From NCBI RefSeq assembly GCF_004402705.1, contig NZ_SOFM01000009.1, positions 62,001 to 126,000 of the forward strand: a stretch of DNA of 64,000 nucleotides, read 5' to 3'. Shown one piece after another: positions 51,803 through 59,894 of this stretch. Numbering within the stretch: the stretch's first letter is position 1; every line of letters begins with the position of its first letter. The position numbers and the translations under genes are program-made. The notes below the pieces were generated by a model. That model was not told where the DNA came from, searched no databases, and worked only from the letters and a program-made list of their open reading frames with translations. The DNA is from Cryobacterium mannosilyticum (lineage in GTDB: Bacteria; Actinomycetota; Actinomycetes; Actinomycetales; Microbacteriaceae).

Positions 51803-52125
51803 GAGCTCGCCGGGACCAGTTCGTAGCCTGCCTCATCGATGGCGGCAGCCACGGCGGCCGCGTCGAGCGGGGCGGCACTGGAGACGGTGACCACCGAGAC
51901 ACCACCCGGGACGAGTGCGACCGTGACATTCTCGGGGCCGGCCAATTTACCGACTTCCGCCGTGACGCTGGCGACACAGTGCGAACAGGTCATCCCGGTC
52001 ACCCGGTAGGTTGCGGTGGACGCGTCACGGGGGAGTGCCGTTGTGCTTTCGCCGTGATCTGAGTGCGAATCGCAGGTGCAGGATGCATCAGTCAGGCCGA
52101 GGTCGTTCACATTCGTGGTGTGCAT
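51799..52125 (-). CDS. copZ: CopZ-like copper chaperone with His/Cys-rich N-terminus
   Basis: 108 residues. The HMA domain begins near residue 40, with M-T-C-S-H-C (Cys 47 and 50) and a C-terminal A-I-D-E-A-G-Y. Before it lies D-A-S-C-T-C-D-S-H-S-D-H-G-E, a second cluster of Cys and His not usual in minimal CopZ. It delivers Cu(I) to CopA, encoded next. ATG 52125 has AAGGAAC upstream; the ORF extension to 52200 runs through the operators and is not coding. Confidence 0.92.
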   Translation of the reverse strand: MHTTNVNDLGLTDASCTCDSHSDHGESTTALPRDASTATYRVTGMTCSHCVASVTAEVGKLAGPENVTVALVPGGVSVVTVSSAAPLDAAAVAAAIDEAGYELVPASS

Positions 52126-52176
52126 AAGATTCAGTGTTCCTTTCGATCCGCGACGTTTTCGCGAACTCTCGCCGTC

Positions 52177-52191
52177 TACCCCTGTGGGGTA
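52177..52191. promoter_or_regulatory. CsoR-type operator, copZ side
   Basis: TACCCC-TGT-GGGGTA is a perfect 6-bp dyad 52 bases upstream of the copZ start. It matches the copB-proximal dyad at 42482-42498. It likely mediates CsoR repression of copZ-copA. Confidence 0.8.
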
Positions 52192-52202
52192 ACGAAACAA
52201 TT

Positions 52203-52219
52203 ATACCCCTGTGGGGTAT
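52203..52219. promoter_or_regulatory. CsoR-type operator, csoR side
   Basis: ATACCCC-TGT-GGGGTAT is a perfect 7-bp dyad 76 bases before the csoR ATG. Being next to its own gene, it suggests CsoR autoregulation. Confidence 0.8.
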
Positions 52220-52294
52220 GATTATGTGACGATGAGATCCCGGACTGCGGACGGCGTGGTTTTGGTCCGGTGTGGAGATGAGAATGGAACGACA

Positions 52295-52618
52295 ATGAGT
52301 GAGTCAATCGAAGCCTCGACCGGGGAGCACTCCGCTCATCACGGCTATATCTCCGGCAAGGATGCCTATCTCAAGCGGCTGCGTCGGATCGAAGGGCAGG
52401 CCAGGGGCATCCAGGGGATGGTCTCCGACGAGAAGTACTGTATCGATATCCTCACCCAGATTTCGGCGATGACGAGCGCCTTGCAGTCCGTTGCGCTCGG
52501 CCTGCTCGACGACCACCTGAACCATTGCGTCGTGTCCGCCGTCGCGGCCGGAGGCGAGGAGGGGGTCCTCAAGATCAAAGAGGCCTCGGAGGCGATCGCC
52601 CGGCTGGTTCGTTCCTGA
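52295..52618 (+). CDS. csoR: Copper-sensing repressor CsoR
   Basis: 107 residues in the metal-sensing DUF156 family. The copper ligands are C49 (K-Y-C-I-D), H74 and C78 (D-D-H-L-N-H-C), the full Cys-His-Cys set. R-L-R-R-I-E-G-Q-A-R-G-I is the DNA-binding helix region. ATG 52295 is chosen because the family starts near here and TGGAA lies five bases upstream; the frame is open further but covers the operator. It is divergent from copZ-copA. Confidence 0.95.
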   Translation: MSESIEASTGEHSAHHGYISGKDAYLKRLRRIEGQARGIQGMVSDEKYCIDILTQISAMTSALQSVALGLLDDHLNHCVVSAVAAGGEEGVLKIKEASEAIARLVRS

Positions 52619-52696
52619 CCCGGGGCGGACGCCGTCGAGGACGGCGCTCACGACTTGGAGGAAACGGACGTCCTGCGGGGGCGACTCGCCGTCTAC

Positions 52697-54058
52697 TCAT
52701 GGCAGCCTCCGCAAGCCCCGCACCAGCGGCGCCTTCCCGAGGGCGGTGCGCTCCACGGCGTCAACCACTCGCACGTCGAGGGCGGTACCGACGACTCCCG
52801 CTGATTCCAGGGCCGCCGCCAGGCCGGTGCGAACCTGCTCCACCGATGCCGACGCGGCCAGGCCGGCCAGCATAACCCGGAGGGTTGCCGGCTCCTGGAT
52901 GACCTGCCAGCCCGCGATCGTTGCGTCGTCCAGGACGTTGTGGAAGACGTTTGGGTGAATGCTGACCTCGCCTGTGATCCCGGGCAGTATCAGAACGTCC
53001 TCGATCCGGCCCTCAATTCCGGCTAGGCGGGCGAATGAACGACCGCACGGGCAGCCGCGGCCGTCGATACCGACGCTGTCGGACATCTCATAGCGGATCA
53101 GCGGCAGGGTGCGGGAGAACAAGACGGTGACCAGGATCCTGGCGCCGATCGTCCCAGGCGGAACCGTCAGGCCGGCCAGGTCCACAGGTTCCACGATCAC
53201 TAGGTCCTCGTAGATGTGGCTCGTGTGAAACACACAGGGCGACGCGATGCCCGCCGTTTCGGTGGCGGCGTAGACGTCAAAGGGCGCTGACTCCCAGGCT
53301 GCCTGTATCTCGGCGGCGGACCGCACGGTCAGCACCTCGGAAGCAGACACGACCGACTGCGGCGAAATGCGCAGGCCGCCTGCGCGCTGCTCTGCGGCCA
53401 GAGGCTTGAGCGCCGACGCGTATCCAACGAGGAGCCGAGGCTGGAAGGAATTCAACGCGGCGACGATCTCCCGTACTGGACTTGTCGCGTCCAGCCGGAG
53501 CGTCGGCACGAGCCTGGATCGCAAGGAGGCCCCGACCACCGCCGATTGATGCGTCGGTGTGCGGGAGCTGACCATGGCAACTCGCAGCGGATGAGCCAGC
53601 CCGGCAGGAACGCCGGCCCAGTCGTTGGCTCGGGCATAGGAAGCGAGCACCGTGGCCCATTCGCGCCGATTCCAGATGAAGATGCCTCGCCGCCCGGTGG
53701 TGCCTGCCGTTGCGGCTGCCCACCAGCGACCCCGCCAGGGACGCCCCGGGTCCGTGCCGGTCGCCACCAGATTGCGCAGATGCTCCTCCACGTCTGCTAA
53801 TCGCAGCCCGGGATCGGTCACAGCCTCGTCGAAGTGGCTCATCAGGTCAGCCTTCGTCACCGCAGGTAGTTGGGACAACGGCGCGTCAAACAATCCGGCG
53901 TGATGCTGTCGATAGAACTGGGAGCCGGCGTATGCCGCTCGCCGGAGCTCCTGCAACGCCCGTGCCTGATGGGCCTCGATTTGCTGGCGGCTCCAGCGGT
54001 CCCTGGCCTTCCAGCGTGCCCGGAAGTAAAGAAGCTCTGACAAGAGGCGGATGTCCAT
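52697..54058 (-). CDS. Phenylacetate-CoA ligase/CapK-like adenylating enzyme
   Basis: 453 residues in the PaaK/CapK (adenylate-forming) family. The P-loop-like T-A-G-T-T-G-R-R-G near residue 115, A-A-T-E-T-A-G near residue 245, and a C-P-C-G motif near residue 318 are visible. Such enzymes activate aryl or other acids as CoA esters or adenylates. No partner gene for a known pathway is adjacent. ATG 54056-54058 has AGGGG upstream; the longer frame upstream is the shadow of the next gene. It lies at the island's far end. Confidence 0.8.
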   Translation of the reverse strand: MDIRLLSELLYFRARWKARDRWSRQQIEAHQARALQELRRAAYAGSQFYRQHHAGLFDAPLSQLPAVTKADLMSHFDEAVTDPGLRLADVEEHLRNLVATGTDPGRPWRGRWWAAATAGTTGRRGIFIWNRREWATVLASYARANDWAGVPAGLAHPLRVAMVSSRTPTHQSAVVGASLRSRLVPTLRLDATSPVREIVAALNSFQPRLLVGYASALKPLAAEQRAGGLRISPQSVVSASEVLTVRSAAEIQAAWESAPFDVYAATETAGIASPCVFHTSHIYEDLVIVEPVDLAGLTVPPGTIGARILVTVLFSRTLPLIRYEMSDSVGIDGRGCPCGRSFARLAGIEGRIEDVLILPGITGEVSIHPNVFHNVLDDATIAGWQVIQEPATLRVMLAGLAASASVEQVRTGLAAALESAGVVGTALDVRVVDAVERTALGKAPLVRGLRRLP

Positions 54059-54271
54059 GCGGAACCCCTGTCGTGAACAAGACGGTGTGGGTTGATCCGG
54101 GCTAATCATATCCCCAACTGTGAATACCCTCCAGGGGTACCGAGGGCCGGGAGCAGGTCCGCATACTCGACAAGTACCGCTAGCGGACCCGATCAGTCGG
54201 TCCGAACAGTCAGGGTCGAGCAACGGACCCTGAGGCCTTTCGCGGGTAGCGTGGCCGGCGAGGAGGAAGCC

Positions 54272-55276
54272 ATGGACGCCATGCGGGCCTGGTCGGTTGA
54301 ATCGGGCCGGCACCGACTCATCCTCGGGGAGAAGCCGGTCCCTGAGCCGGCCGCGGACGAGGTGCTCATCGAGGTCCTCGCGTGCGGCGTCTGCCGCACC
54401 GACCTGCACGTCATCGACGGTGAACTCGCACCGCACCGTCCGGACGTGACCCCCGGCCACCAGATCGTCGGCACGGTGGTGGGGCGCGGCGCCGCGGTGC
54501 TCGGATTGCAGAACGGAGACCTGGTCGGCGGCGCCTGGCTGCGGAAGACCTGCGGAACCTGCGAATGGTGTCGCACCGGCCGGGAGAACCTCTGCGAGGG
54601 GGCCCTCTTCACCGGGTGGGACGCCGACGGGGGATTCGCGCGCTACACGACCGTCCCGGAGGCCTTCGCCTACCCGTTGCCGGACGGCACCGACCCGGTC
54701 CAGACGGCACCGCTGCTCTGCGCGGGCATCATCGGCTACCGGGCGTTGTCGCGGGCGAACGTGCCGCCCGGTGGGCGGCTCGGGATCTACGGCTTCGGTT
54801 CGAGCGCACAACTCACGGCGAGGCTGGCCCTGGCCGGCGGAATCGACGTGTTCGCCATGACCCGCGGTGAACGCAACCGGGACCTGGCCCGCCGTCTCGG
54901 CTTGTCCTTCGTCGGCGACGCGGAGGCCGCTCCGCCGGTCCCGCTGGATTCCGCGATCCTGTTCGCCCCGGCCGGCAACCTGGTTCCGGTGGCGCTGCGG
55001 GCGACCAGGCGAGGAGGCACGGTGGTCGTCGCGGGGATCCACCTCTCGGACGTCCCCTCGCTCGACTACGAGGCCGACCTGTTCTACGAGCGGGACCTCC
55101 GCAGCGTGACGGCGAACACCCGGTCCGACGGCGCCGCGTTCCTTCGCCTGGCGCACAACCTCGACCTCGTCCCCGAGACCACCGTGTATCCGTTCGACGA
55201 GGTTGATCGTGCCGTCGCCGACCTGCGCGCGGGAGCTGCTGCGGGTTCGCTGGTGATCGATCTGCGGAGCGGCTGA
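54272..55276 (+). CDS. Zinc-dependent alcohol dehydrogenase family protein
   Basis: 334 residues. The catalytic zinc-binding Cys is in G-V-C-R-T-D, the invariant G-H-Q-I-V-G is present, and the structural zinc tetrad is C-G-T-C-E-W-C near residue 93 with a further C in E-N-L-C-E-G. A Rossmann fold follows (G-I-Y-G-F-G-S-S-A). GAGGAGG lies upstream of ATG 54272. It oxidises or reduces alcohols or aldehydes with NAD(P); the substrate is unknown. Confidence 0.9.
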   Translation: MDAMRAWSVESGRHRLILGEKPVPEPAADEVLIEVLACGVCRTDLHVIDGELAPHRPDVTPGHQIVGTVVGRGAAVLGLQNGDLVGGAWLRKTCGTCEWCRTGRENLCEGALFTGWDADGGFARYTTVPEAFAYPLPDGTDPVQTAPLLCAGIIGYRALSRANVPPGGRLGIYGFGSSAQLTARLALAGGIDVFAMTRGERNRDLARRLGLSFVGDAEAAPPVPLDSAILFAPAGNLVPVALRATRRGGTVVVAGIHLSDVPSLDYEADLFYERDLRSVTANTRSDGAAFLRLAHNLDLVPETTVYPFDEVDRAVADLRAGAAAGSLVIDLRSG

Positions 55277-55304
55277 GCTCGCCCCGGGTTGATAGATTCG
55301 GTGC

Positions 55305-56126
55305 ATGCGAGAACTACAGGCGCGGATCATCGCGGAACTGAACGTGTCCCCGACCATTGAGCCGGCGCTCGAGTTGCGCCGCAGGGCCCAGTTCCTCGTG
55401 GACTACCTCCGGCGCACCGGGGCGAAGGGCCTCGTGCTCGGGATCAGCGGCGGCCAGGATTCGAGCCTGGCCGGACGGCTCTGCCAGCTTGCCGTCGAGC
55501 AGCTGGCCGCCGAGGGGCACCCGGCGACCTTCCTCGCCGTGCGCCTGCCCTACGCGGTGCAACGGGACGAGGACGACGCCCAGCTCGCCCTGGAATTCAT
55601 CCGGCCCCAGTCGAGCGCAGCCTTCAACATCCAGCGCGCCGTCGACGGGATCGACGCCGAATACCTCGTCAGCATGGGCCGGGAGCTCCCCGACTTCGAC
55701 AAGGGCAACGTCAAGGCCCGCGCCCGGATGGTCGCCCAATACGCCCTCGCGGGCGCACAGGGGCTCCTCGTCGTGGGCACCGATCACGCGGCCGAGGCGG
55801 TCACCGGGTTCTTCACCAAGTACGGAGACGGCGGAACGGACATCCTGCCGCTCACGGGGCTGACCAAACGGCAGGGGCGCGCGCTCCTGGTCGAACTCGG
55901 CGCCCCCGAGCGGCTCTACCAGAAACAGCCGACCGCAGACCTGCTCGACGACACCCCCGGCCAGACCGACGAGGACAACCTGGGCCTGCGGTACGAGCAG
56001 ATCGACGACTACCTCGAGGGGCGCCAGGTCGACGATGCCGTGGCCGACGCCATCGAGAAGCGCTACCTGGCCACCGAGCACAAGCGCCGCGTGCCGGCGT
56101 CGATGTTCGATGAGTGGTGGCGTTAG
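55305..56126 (+). CDS. nadE: Ammonia-dependent NAD synthetase
   Basis: 273 residues converting deamido-NAD to NAD with ammonia. The ATP-pyrophosphatase loop is G-I-S-G-G-Q-D-S-S near residue 46. V-G-T-D-H-A-A-E-A and K-Q-P-T-A-D-L are the usual family motifs. The length matches the glutaminase-free bacterial form. It is not in an operon with NAD genes here. Confidence 0.95.
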   Translation: MRELQARIIAELNVSPTIEPALELRRRAQFLVDYLRRTGAKGLVLGISGGQDSSLAGRLCQLAVEQLAAEGHPATFLAVRLPYAVQRDEDDAQLALEFIRPQSSAAFNIQRAVDGIDAEYLVSMGRELPDFDKGNVKARARMVAQYALAGAQGLLVVGTDHAAEAVTGFFTKYGDGGTDILPLTGLTKRQGRALLVELGAPERLYQKQPTADLLDDTPGQTDEDNLGLRYEQIDDYLEGRQVDDAVADAIEKRYLATEHKRRVPASMFDEWWR

Positions 56127-56163
56127 GGCGGATCGTCAGGGCGGCGGGATCGTGCGGACGGAT

Positions 56164-56919
56164 CTAAGAAGCGGAGTACGGCGCGGGCCGCACCTCGAGC
56201 GCCTGCACGTCGTCGAGGAGGCGCTGGGTCTCCGTCGACGGTGAGGCCGGGGTGGTGGCGTAGTTCAACGGTGCCGGGTTCAACGGTGCCGGGTTCAACG
56301 GTGCCGGGTTCAACGGTGCCGGCACCGGCGCAGCCTGCGGGGTCGAGTACTGGTCGTGGTGTTGTTGCGCGGCCCACGCATCCTGCTCGGCGAGCAGGCT
56401 CTTCTCGGAGGTGGTGTTCGCCACCTTCCACCGGTCCAGGTCACTGAGGAAGACCTTGCGCGCCCGAGCAGGCTTGTGCTGCCATTCGATCAGACGGTCA
56501 CGGAACTCGAGCAGAGCCGGTTCAAGCTGGTAGCCGAAGGTGGCGGAGGTGCGCTTGAGCTCGGCCAGCTGGTGCGCGGCCCAATTCGCGGCCACAGCAG
56601 ACCCCTTGATCGGCAGGAGGCGCAGCTGGATGTCGGCCTGGCCGACGGCGCGGTCCGCCATGACCTGCTCCTGGGGGCTCAGCGAGTTCCAGACGGATGC
56701 CTCGGTCGCCGCGTCCACCAGGGCGCCGATGACGGCCGCCTTCAGCTCTCGATCATGCTGGGCGAGCAGGTGGCGGATTGCTCCTCGGGAGATCCACGCG
56801 GCCAGCAGGCTGGCCACGATGATCGCGACGACAAGCACCACGGCGCTGAACACCATGGTCTGATTGCTGGCTGCCGTGAGCCAGGACACGAAACTATTCC
56901 ACCACTGCATGAGCGGCAC
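56164..56919 (-). CDS. Membrane-anchored hypothetical protein with APLNP repeats
   Basis: 251 residues. One N-terminal helix (V-F-S-A-V-V-L-V-V-A-I-I-V-A-S-L-L) is followed by a helical domain with Q-H-D-R-E-L-K-A-A and a conserved-looking W-N-S-L-S-P-Q-E-Q. The C-terminal part carries four tandem A-P-L-N-P units. I recognise no named family; similar proteins appear in Microbacteriaceae (recollection only). It is convergent with nadE. Confidence 0.75.
   Translation of the reverse strand: MPLMQWWNSFVSWLTAASNQTMVFSAVVLVVAIIVASLLAAWISRGAIRHLLAQHDRELKAAVIGALVDAATEASVWNSLSPQEQVMADRAVGQADIQLRLLPIKGSAVAANWAAHQLAELKRTSATFGYQLEPALLEFRDRLIEWQHKPARARKVFLSDLDRWKVANTTSEKSLLAEQDAWAAQQHHDQYSTPQAAPVPAPLNPAPLNPAPLNPAPLNYATTPASPSTETQRLLDDVQALEVRPAPYSAS
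56263..56322 (-). repeat. Four 15-bp tandem repeats encoding A-P-L-N-P
   Basis: GTTCAACGGTGCCGG is repeated four times head to tail without spacers on the plus strand, in frame within the minus-strand gene. It is coding repeat, not a CRISPR. Confidence 0.9.
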
Positions 56920-56997
56920 TTTACCGGGACCGATCCCGGTTCGCGGGGAACACGCCCGGCGTGCCTGAAAGGTCGTGTCGGCGAAGATGCAGAAGAC

Positions 56998-57378
56998 TCA
57001 CCGGAAGCAATCCGCGGCGTCGTCGATGTTCCAGAAGGTGCCGAGGGCCGTCGTCCGGGTGGACGCCAGGAGACGCCGCGCAGCGAAGCGCTCGTCGAGG
57101 CCGTCGGTGCTTCGTTCGATGTGGCCGAGCACCGCCCCGCTACGGGTGACCACGCGCCAGAGGCCGTCGGCGACGGGCAACAGGGAGAGGCCGCGGACGG
57201 TTCCGGTCGCCGGCCCGGGAGGACGGCCGGGCTGAAGAGGAAGGCGGGACTGAAGAGGAAGGCGGGATTGAAGAGGACGGCCGGACTGAAGAGGACGGCC
57301 GGACTGAAGAGGATGGCCGGACTGAAGAGGATGGCCGGACTGAGGAGAACGGTTCGGCAGGGCAGCAGCTGTGGACAA
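56998..57378 (-). CDS. Hypothetical protein with hexapeptide tandem repeats, 126 aa
   Basis: TTG 57378 is preceded five bases upstream by GGAGG, and the frame ends at 56998. The N-terminal half is a run of six-residue units (H-P-L-Q-S-G, R-P-L-Q-S-G and R-L-P-L-Q-S types). The C-terminal half is a compact domain, W-R-V-V-T-R-S-G-A-V-L-G-H-I then W-N-I-D-D-A-A-D, that looks conserved. Function unknown. The 231-base gap to 57610 has no convincing gene. Confidence 0.65.
   Translation of the reverse strand: MSTAAALPNRSPQSGHPLQSGHPLQSGRPLQSGRPLQSRLPLQSRLPLQPGRPPGPATGTVRGLSLLPVADGLWRVVTRSGAVLGHIERSTDGLDERFAARRLLASTRTTALGTFWNIDDAADCFR
57232..57339 (-). repeat. Six 18-bp tandem repeats within the hypothetical gene
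   Basis: Units of the type CTGAAGAGGAYGGCCGGA recur every 18 bp, with two degenerate flanking units (57214-57231 and 57340-57357). The period is a multiple of three and encodes hexapeptides on the minus strand. Confidence 0.9.
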
Positions 57379-57609
57379 GGAATCCTCCGATATCGGCCGG
57401 CCGCGGTTGATGGTGTCTCCACGCTACGGCCGGCCACCGACATTCAGTCCGGGGCTGCGGCGACCGGCTCGCTCCCGAGGGCGAGGTCCTGGCTGGCGAG
57501 GTCCAGATCGACCGCTTGTTCACCCGGGCCGTCTGCGCGACCACGATGCCGGCGACACCGAGCAGCGCCATCGCCGCGACGCGAGGCGAGCGTAGAGGTA
57601 TCCCACCGA

Positions 57610-58617
57610 CTAACGCAGTCCGGTGCCGTGCACGGCGAACGGCTCGATCGCCGCGATCTCGTCCGGGGTCAACGCCGGGGCGTCCAGGGCCGCCACGGTC
57701 TGCTCCAGCTGGCCGACGCTGCTCGCCCCGACCAGCACACTGGTCACCGACCGCTGGCGCAGGATCCAGGTCACGGCAAGCTGGGCCAGGGTCTGGCCGC
57801 GCTCGGCCGCGATGGCGTTCAGGCCGCGGACCCGCTCGAGATAGGTGTCGGTGAGGACATCCGAGGACAGGAACCGGCTTGTCGCCGCCCGGGAATCCGA
57901 CGGGACGTTCCCCGACAGATACCGGTCGGTCAGGAGACCCTGGGCCAGCGGTGAGAAGCAGATGCTGCCCACGCCGAGCTCATCGAGCACCGGGAAGAGG
58001 CCGTCTTCGACATGGCGGTCGAACATCGAGTAGCGCGGCTGGTGAATCAGGAGCGGCACGTTGTACTCGGCCAGAGCGGCGGCGGCGGCCCGGGTCTGTT
58101 CCGGCGTGTAGCTGGAAATGCCCACGTAGAGGGCCTTGCCCTGCTGCACGGCGGAGGCCAGGGCTCCCATCGTCTCCTCGATCGGGGTCTCCGGGTCGGG
58201 GCGGTGGGAGTAGAAGATGTCGACGTAGTCCAGTCCGAGGCGGCCGAGGCTCGCGTCGAGGGAGGACAAGAGGTACTTGCGCGATCCGAAGTCACCGTAC
58301 GGTCCGGGCCACATGTCGTAGCCGGCCTTGGTTGAGATGACCAGTTCGTCGCGGTAGGGACGGAAGTCTTCGGCGAAGATCCGGCCGAAGTTCGTCTCGG
58401 CCGAGCCATAGGGAGGGCCGTAGTTGTTGGCCAGGTCGAAATGGGTCACTCCGAGGTCGAAGGCCCGGCGCAGGATGGCCCGTTGGGTGTCTGTCGGCCG
58501 GTCGTGCCCGAAATTGTGCCAGAGACCGAGTGAGAGTGCCGGAAGCTTGAGGCCGCTCCGTCCGGTGCGGCGATAGGTCATCTCGGAATAGCGGTTCTCA
58601 GCAGCAACGAAGGTCAT
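57610..58617 (-). CDS. Aldo/keto reductase (YghZ/Gpr-like)
   Basis: 335 residues of TIM-barrel AKR fold. The catalytic Asp/Tyr region is F-D-L-A-N-N-Y-G-P-P near residue 58, followed by Lys and His (Y-S-H-R) and the NADP-binding V-T-S-V-L-V-G-A-S near residue 285. The YghZ subgroup reduces L-glyceraldehyde 3-phosphate or similar aldehydes. It is divergent from msrA across only 17 bases, so the promoters must overlap the genes. Confidence 0.92.
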   Translation of the reverse strand: MTFVAAENRYSEMTYRRTGRSGLKLPALSLGLWHNFGHDRPTDTQRAILRRAFDLGVTHFDLANNYGPPYGSAETNFGRIFAEDFRPYRDELVISTKAGYDMWPGPYGDFGSRKYLLSSLDASLGRLGLDYVDIFYSHRPDPETPIEETMGALASAVQQGKALYVGISSYTPEQTRAAAAALAEYNVPLLIHQPRYSMFDRHVEDGLFPVLDELGVGSICFSPLAQGLLTDRYLSGNVPSDSRAATSRFLSSDVLTDTYLERVRGLNAIAAERGQTLAQLAVTWILRQRSVTSVLVGASSVGQLEQTVAALDAPALTPDEIAAIEPFAVHGTGLR

Positions 58618-58634
58618 GCAGTTACTCTAGGACC

Positions 58635-59159
58635 GTGCAAACTTTTGTGGTCGCAGGTGGATGTTTCTGGTGTCTCGACGCCGTGTATCGGGTGCTTCGC
58701 GGGGTGACCGACGTCGTGTCGGGCTACACCGGGGGAGACACGCCCGATCCCAGCTATGAGTCGGTCTGCACCGGCCGTACCGGGCACGCGGAGGCGATCG
58801 CGGTCACCTTCGATCCGGAGGTCATCCCGGCCGGCGTGATCCTCGACGTCTTCTTCACCCTGCACGACCCGACCCAGCTGAACCGCCAGGGCGCCGACGT
58901 GGGAACCCAATACCGCTCCGCGATGTTCTACGCCGACGACGAACAGAAGCAGCTCTTCGAAAAGGCGCGCACGCGTGCCGCCGAATGGTGGGGCGAGGGC
59001 ATCGTCACGACGATCCAGCCGCTCGGCGAGTACTTCGTCGCGGAGGACTACCACCAGGACTTCTTCGCCAAGAACCCCGGCCAGGGCTACTGCATGGCCG
59101 TTGCCCTGCCCAAGGTGAACAAGATCCGCAAGTCCTACGCGCAGTACATTCTTCCCTAG
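58635..59159 (+). CDS. msrA: Peptide methionine sulfoxide reductase MsrA
   Basis: 174 residues. The catalytic Cys is at position 10 in G-G-C-F-W-C. G-H-A-E-A-I and D-P-T-Q-L-N-R-Q-G-A-D-V-G-T-Q-Y-R-S are standard MsrA motifs. It reduces Met-S-sulfoxide. GTG is the start codon. The resolving-Cys arrangement is compact (C10, C13, and a C-terminal C in Q-G-Y-C). It is divergent from the aldo/keto reductase. Confidence 0.95.
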   Translation: MQTFVVAGGCFWCLDAVYRVLRGVTDVVSGYTGGDTPDPSYESVCTGRTGHAEAIAVTFDPEVIPAGVILDVFFTLHDPTQLNRQGADVGTQYRSAMFYADDEQKQLFEKARTRAAEWWGEGIVTTIQPLGEYFVAEDYHQDFFAKNPGQGYCMAVALPKVNKIRKSYAQYILP

Positions 59160-59247
59160 CCCTCCACAGGCAGCGGAACGGTTCCCTCGTCCACGTGGAT
59201 GGCGGACCGGGCACGCACCGGCACGGCCCTGTCGCAGACTCGGAGCA

Positions 59248-59298
59248 CGCGACCCGGGGGTGACGGAGACAGGCACGAGCGTTCGCTCCCGGGTCGCG
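59248..59298. repeat. Long-range inverted repeat between msrA and the ssb-like gene
   Basis: CGCGACCCGGG (59248-59258) and CCCGGGTCGCG (59288-59298) are perfect 11-bp arms around a 29-base loop. It may form a terminator-like or regulatory hairpin. The 186-base gap 59160-59345 holds no gene that I can see. Confidence 0.45.
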
Positions 59299-59345
59299 CG
59301 CGCCGAGCCGTAGCCCGGCGCCCGTCGAGGTGCAGGGAGCACGCA

Positions 59346-59858
59346 ATGAGCGACATCATCACGGTGACCGGGATCGTGGCGACAACGCCGCGCCACGTCG
59401 TCACGAGCACCGGGCTGGCCATCACCACGTTCCGGCTGGCTTCCGGTCAGCGCAGGTTCGACCGGGCGAAACAGTCCTGGGTGGACGCGGAGACGAACTG
59501 GTACACGGTCTCGACCTTCCGGCAGCTGGCCCACAACGTGGTGCGGTCGGTGCGCCGCGGTGAACACGTCGTCGTTGCCGGCCGGCTGCGCATCCGCGAC
59601 TGGCACAACGCCGACAAGAACGGCACCGCGGTCGAGATCGAAGCGGACAGTGTGGGCCACGACCTGACCTGGTGCACCACCATCTCCCAGCGTGCGGCCG
59701 CGGCGCCCGGGCGGCTGTCCGGGGAGCCGTCCCAGCCTGCAGAGCCGGCCGAACCGTCGGAGCCGTCCTCGCCAGAGGAACAAGCGGCACAGGATCAGGC
59801 CGAGTCCGGCGGCTTCCTGCCGAGGGAGGACGCCGGCCTGGTCACCCTAGACTCTTAG
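59346..59858 (+). CDS. Single-stranded DNA-binding protein (SSB-like)
   Basis: 170 residues. The OB-fold covers residues 1-105, with I-T-V-T-G-I-V-A-T-T near the start and T-N-W-Y-T-V-S-T-F-R and G-E-H-V-V-V-A-G-R-L. The C-terminus is a Pro/Glu/Ser-rich linker ending D-A-G-L-V-T-L-D-S; the usual acidic SSB tip with terminal Phe is absent. It is therefore a paralogous SSB rather than the main replicative copy. GGGAG precedes ATG 59346. Confidence 0.88.
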   Translation: MSDIITVTGIVATTPRHVVTSTGLAITTFRLASGQRRFDRAKQSWVDAETNWYTVSTFRQLAHNVVRSVRRGEHVVVAGRLRIRDWHNADKNGTAVEIEADSVGHDLTWCTTISQRAAAAPGRLSGEPSQPAEPAEPSEPSSPEEQAAQDQAESGGFLPREDAGLVTLDS

Positions 59859-59894
59859 GGTCGGCCGCATCCGTGGCCCCTGGAAGGATGCCCC

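Noticed and set aside
49931..51826. Long plus-strand open frame opposite copA.
   Set aside because: It is antisense to the canonical P1B-1 ATPase with all motifs intact. The Gly/Asp/Glu/His-rich sequence is typical of a shadow.
52211..52294. Longer CsoR start at 52211.
   Set aside because: The extension would be translated from within the operator dyad and adds 28 residues not typical of CsoR. ATG 52295 has a ribosome binding site and normal length.
52619..56126. A repeat of the tRNA-Arg 3' end as the right attachment site of the island.
   Set aside because: I read the far edge for the T-arm and acceptor sequence and found no copy. The right end may lie elsewhere or have been lost.
56263..57339. 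Short tandem repeats considered as CRISPR arrays.
   Set aside because: The repeats are contiguous with no spacers, have codon-multiple periods, and lie inside coding frames. No cas genes are present.
57140..57571. Minus-strand frame starting M-A-L-L-G-V-A-G-I-V-V-A-Q upstream of the hexapeptide-repeat gene.
   Set aside because: It runs through the 18-bp repeats in the wrong phase. Only its first 20 residues look protein-like, and the better supported start is TTG 57378 with GGAGG.
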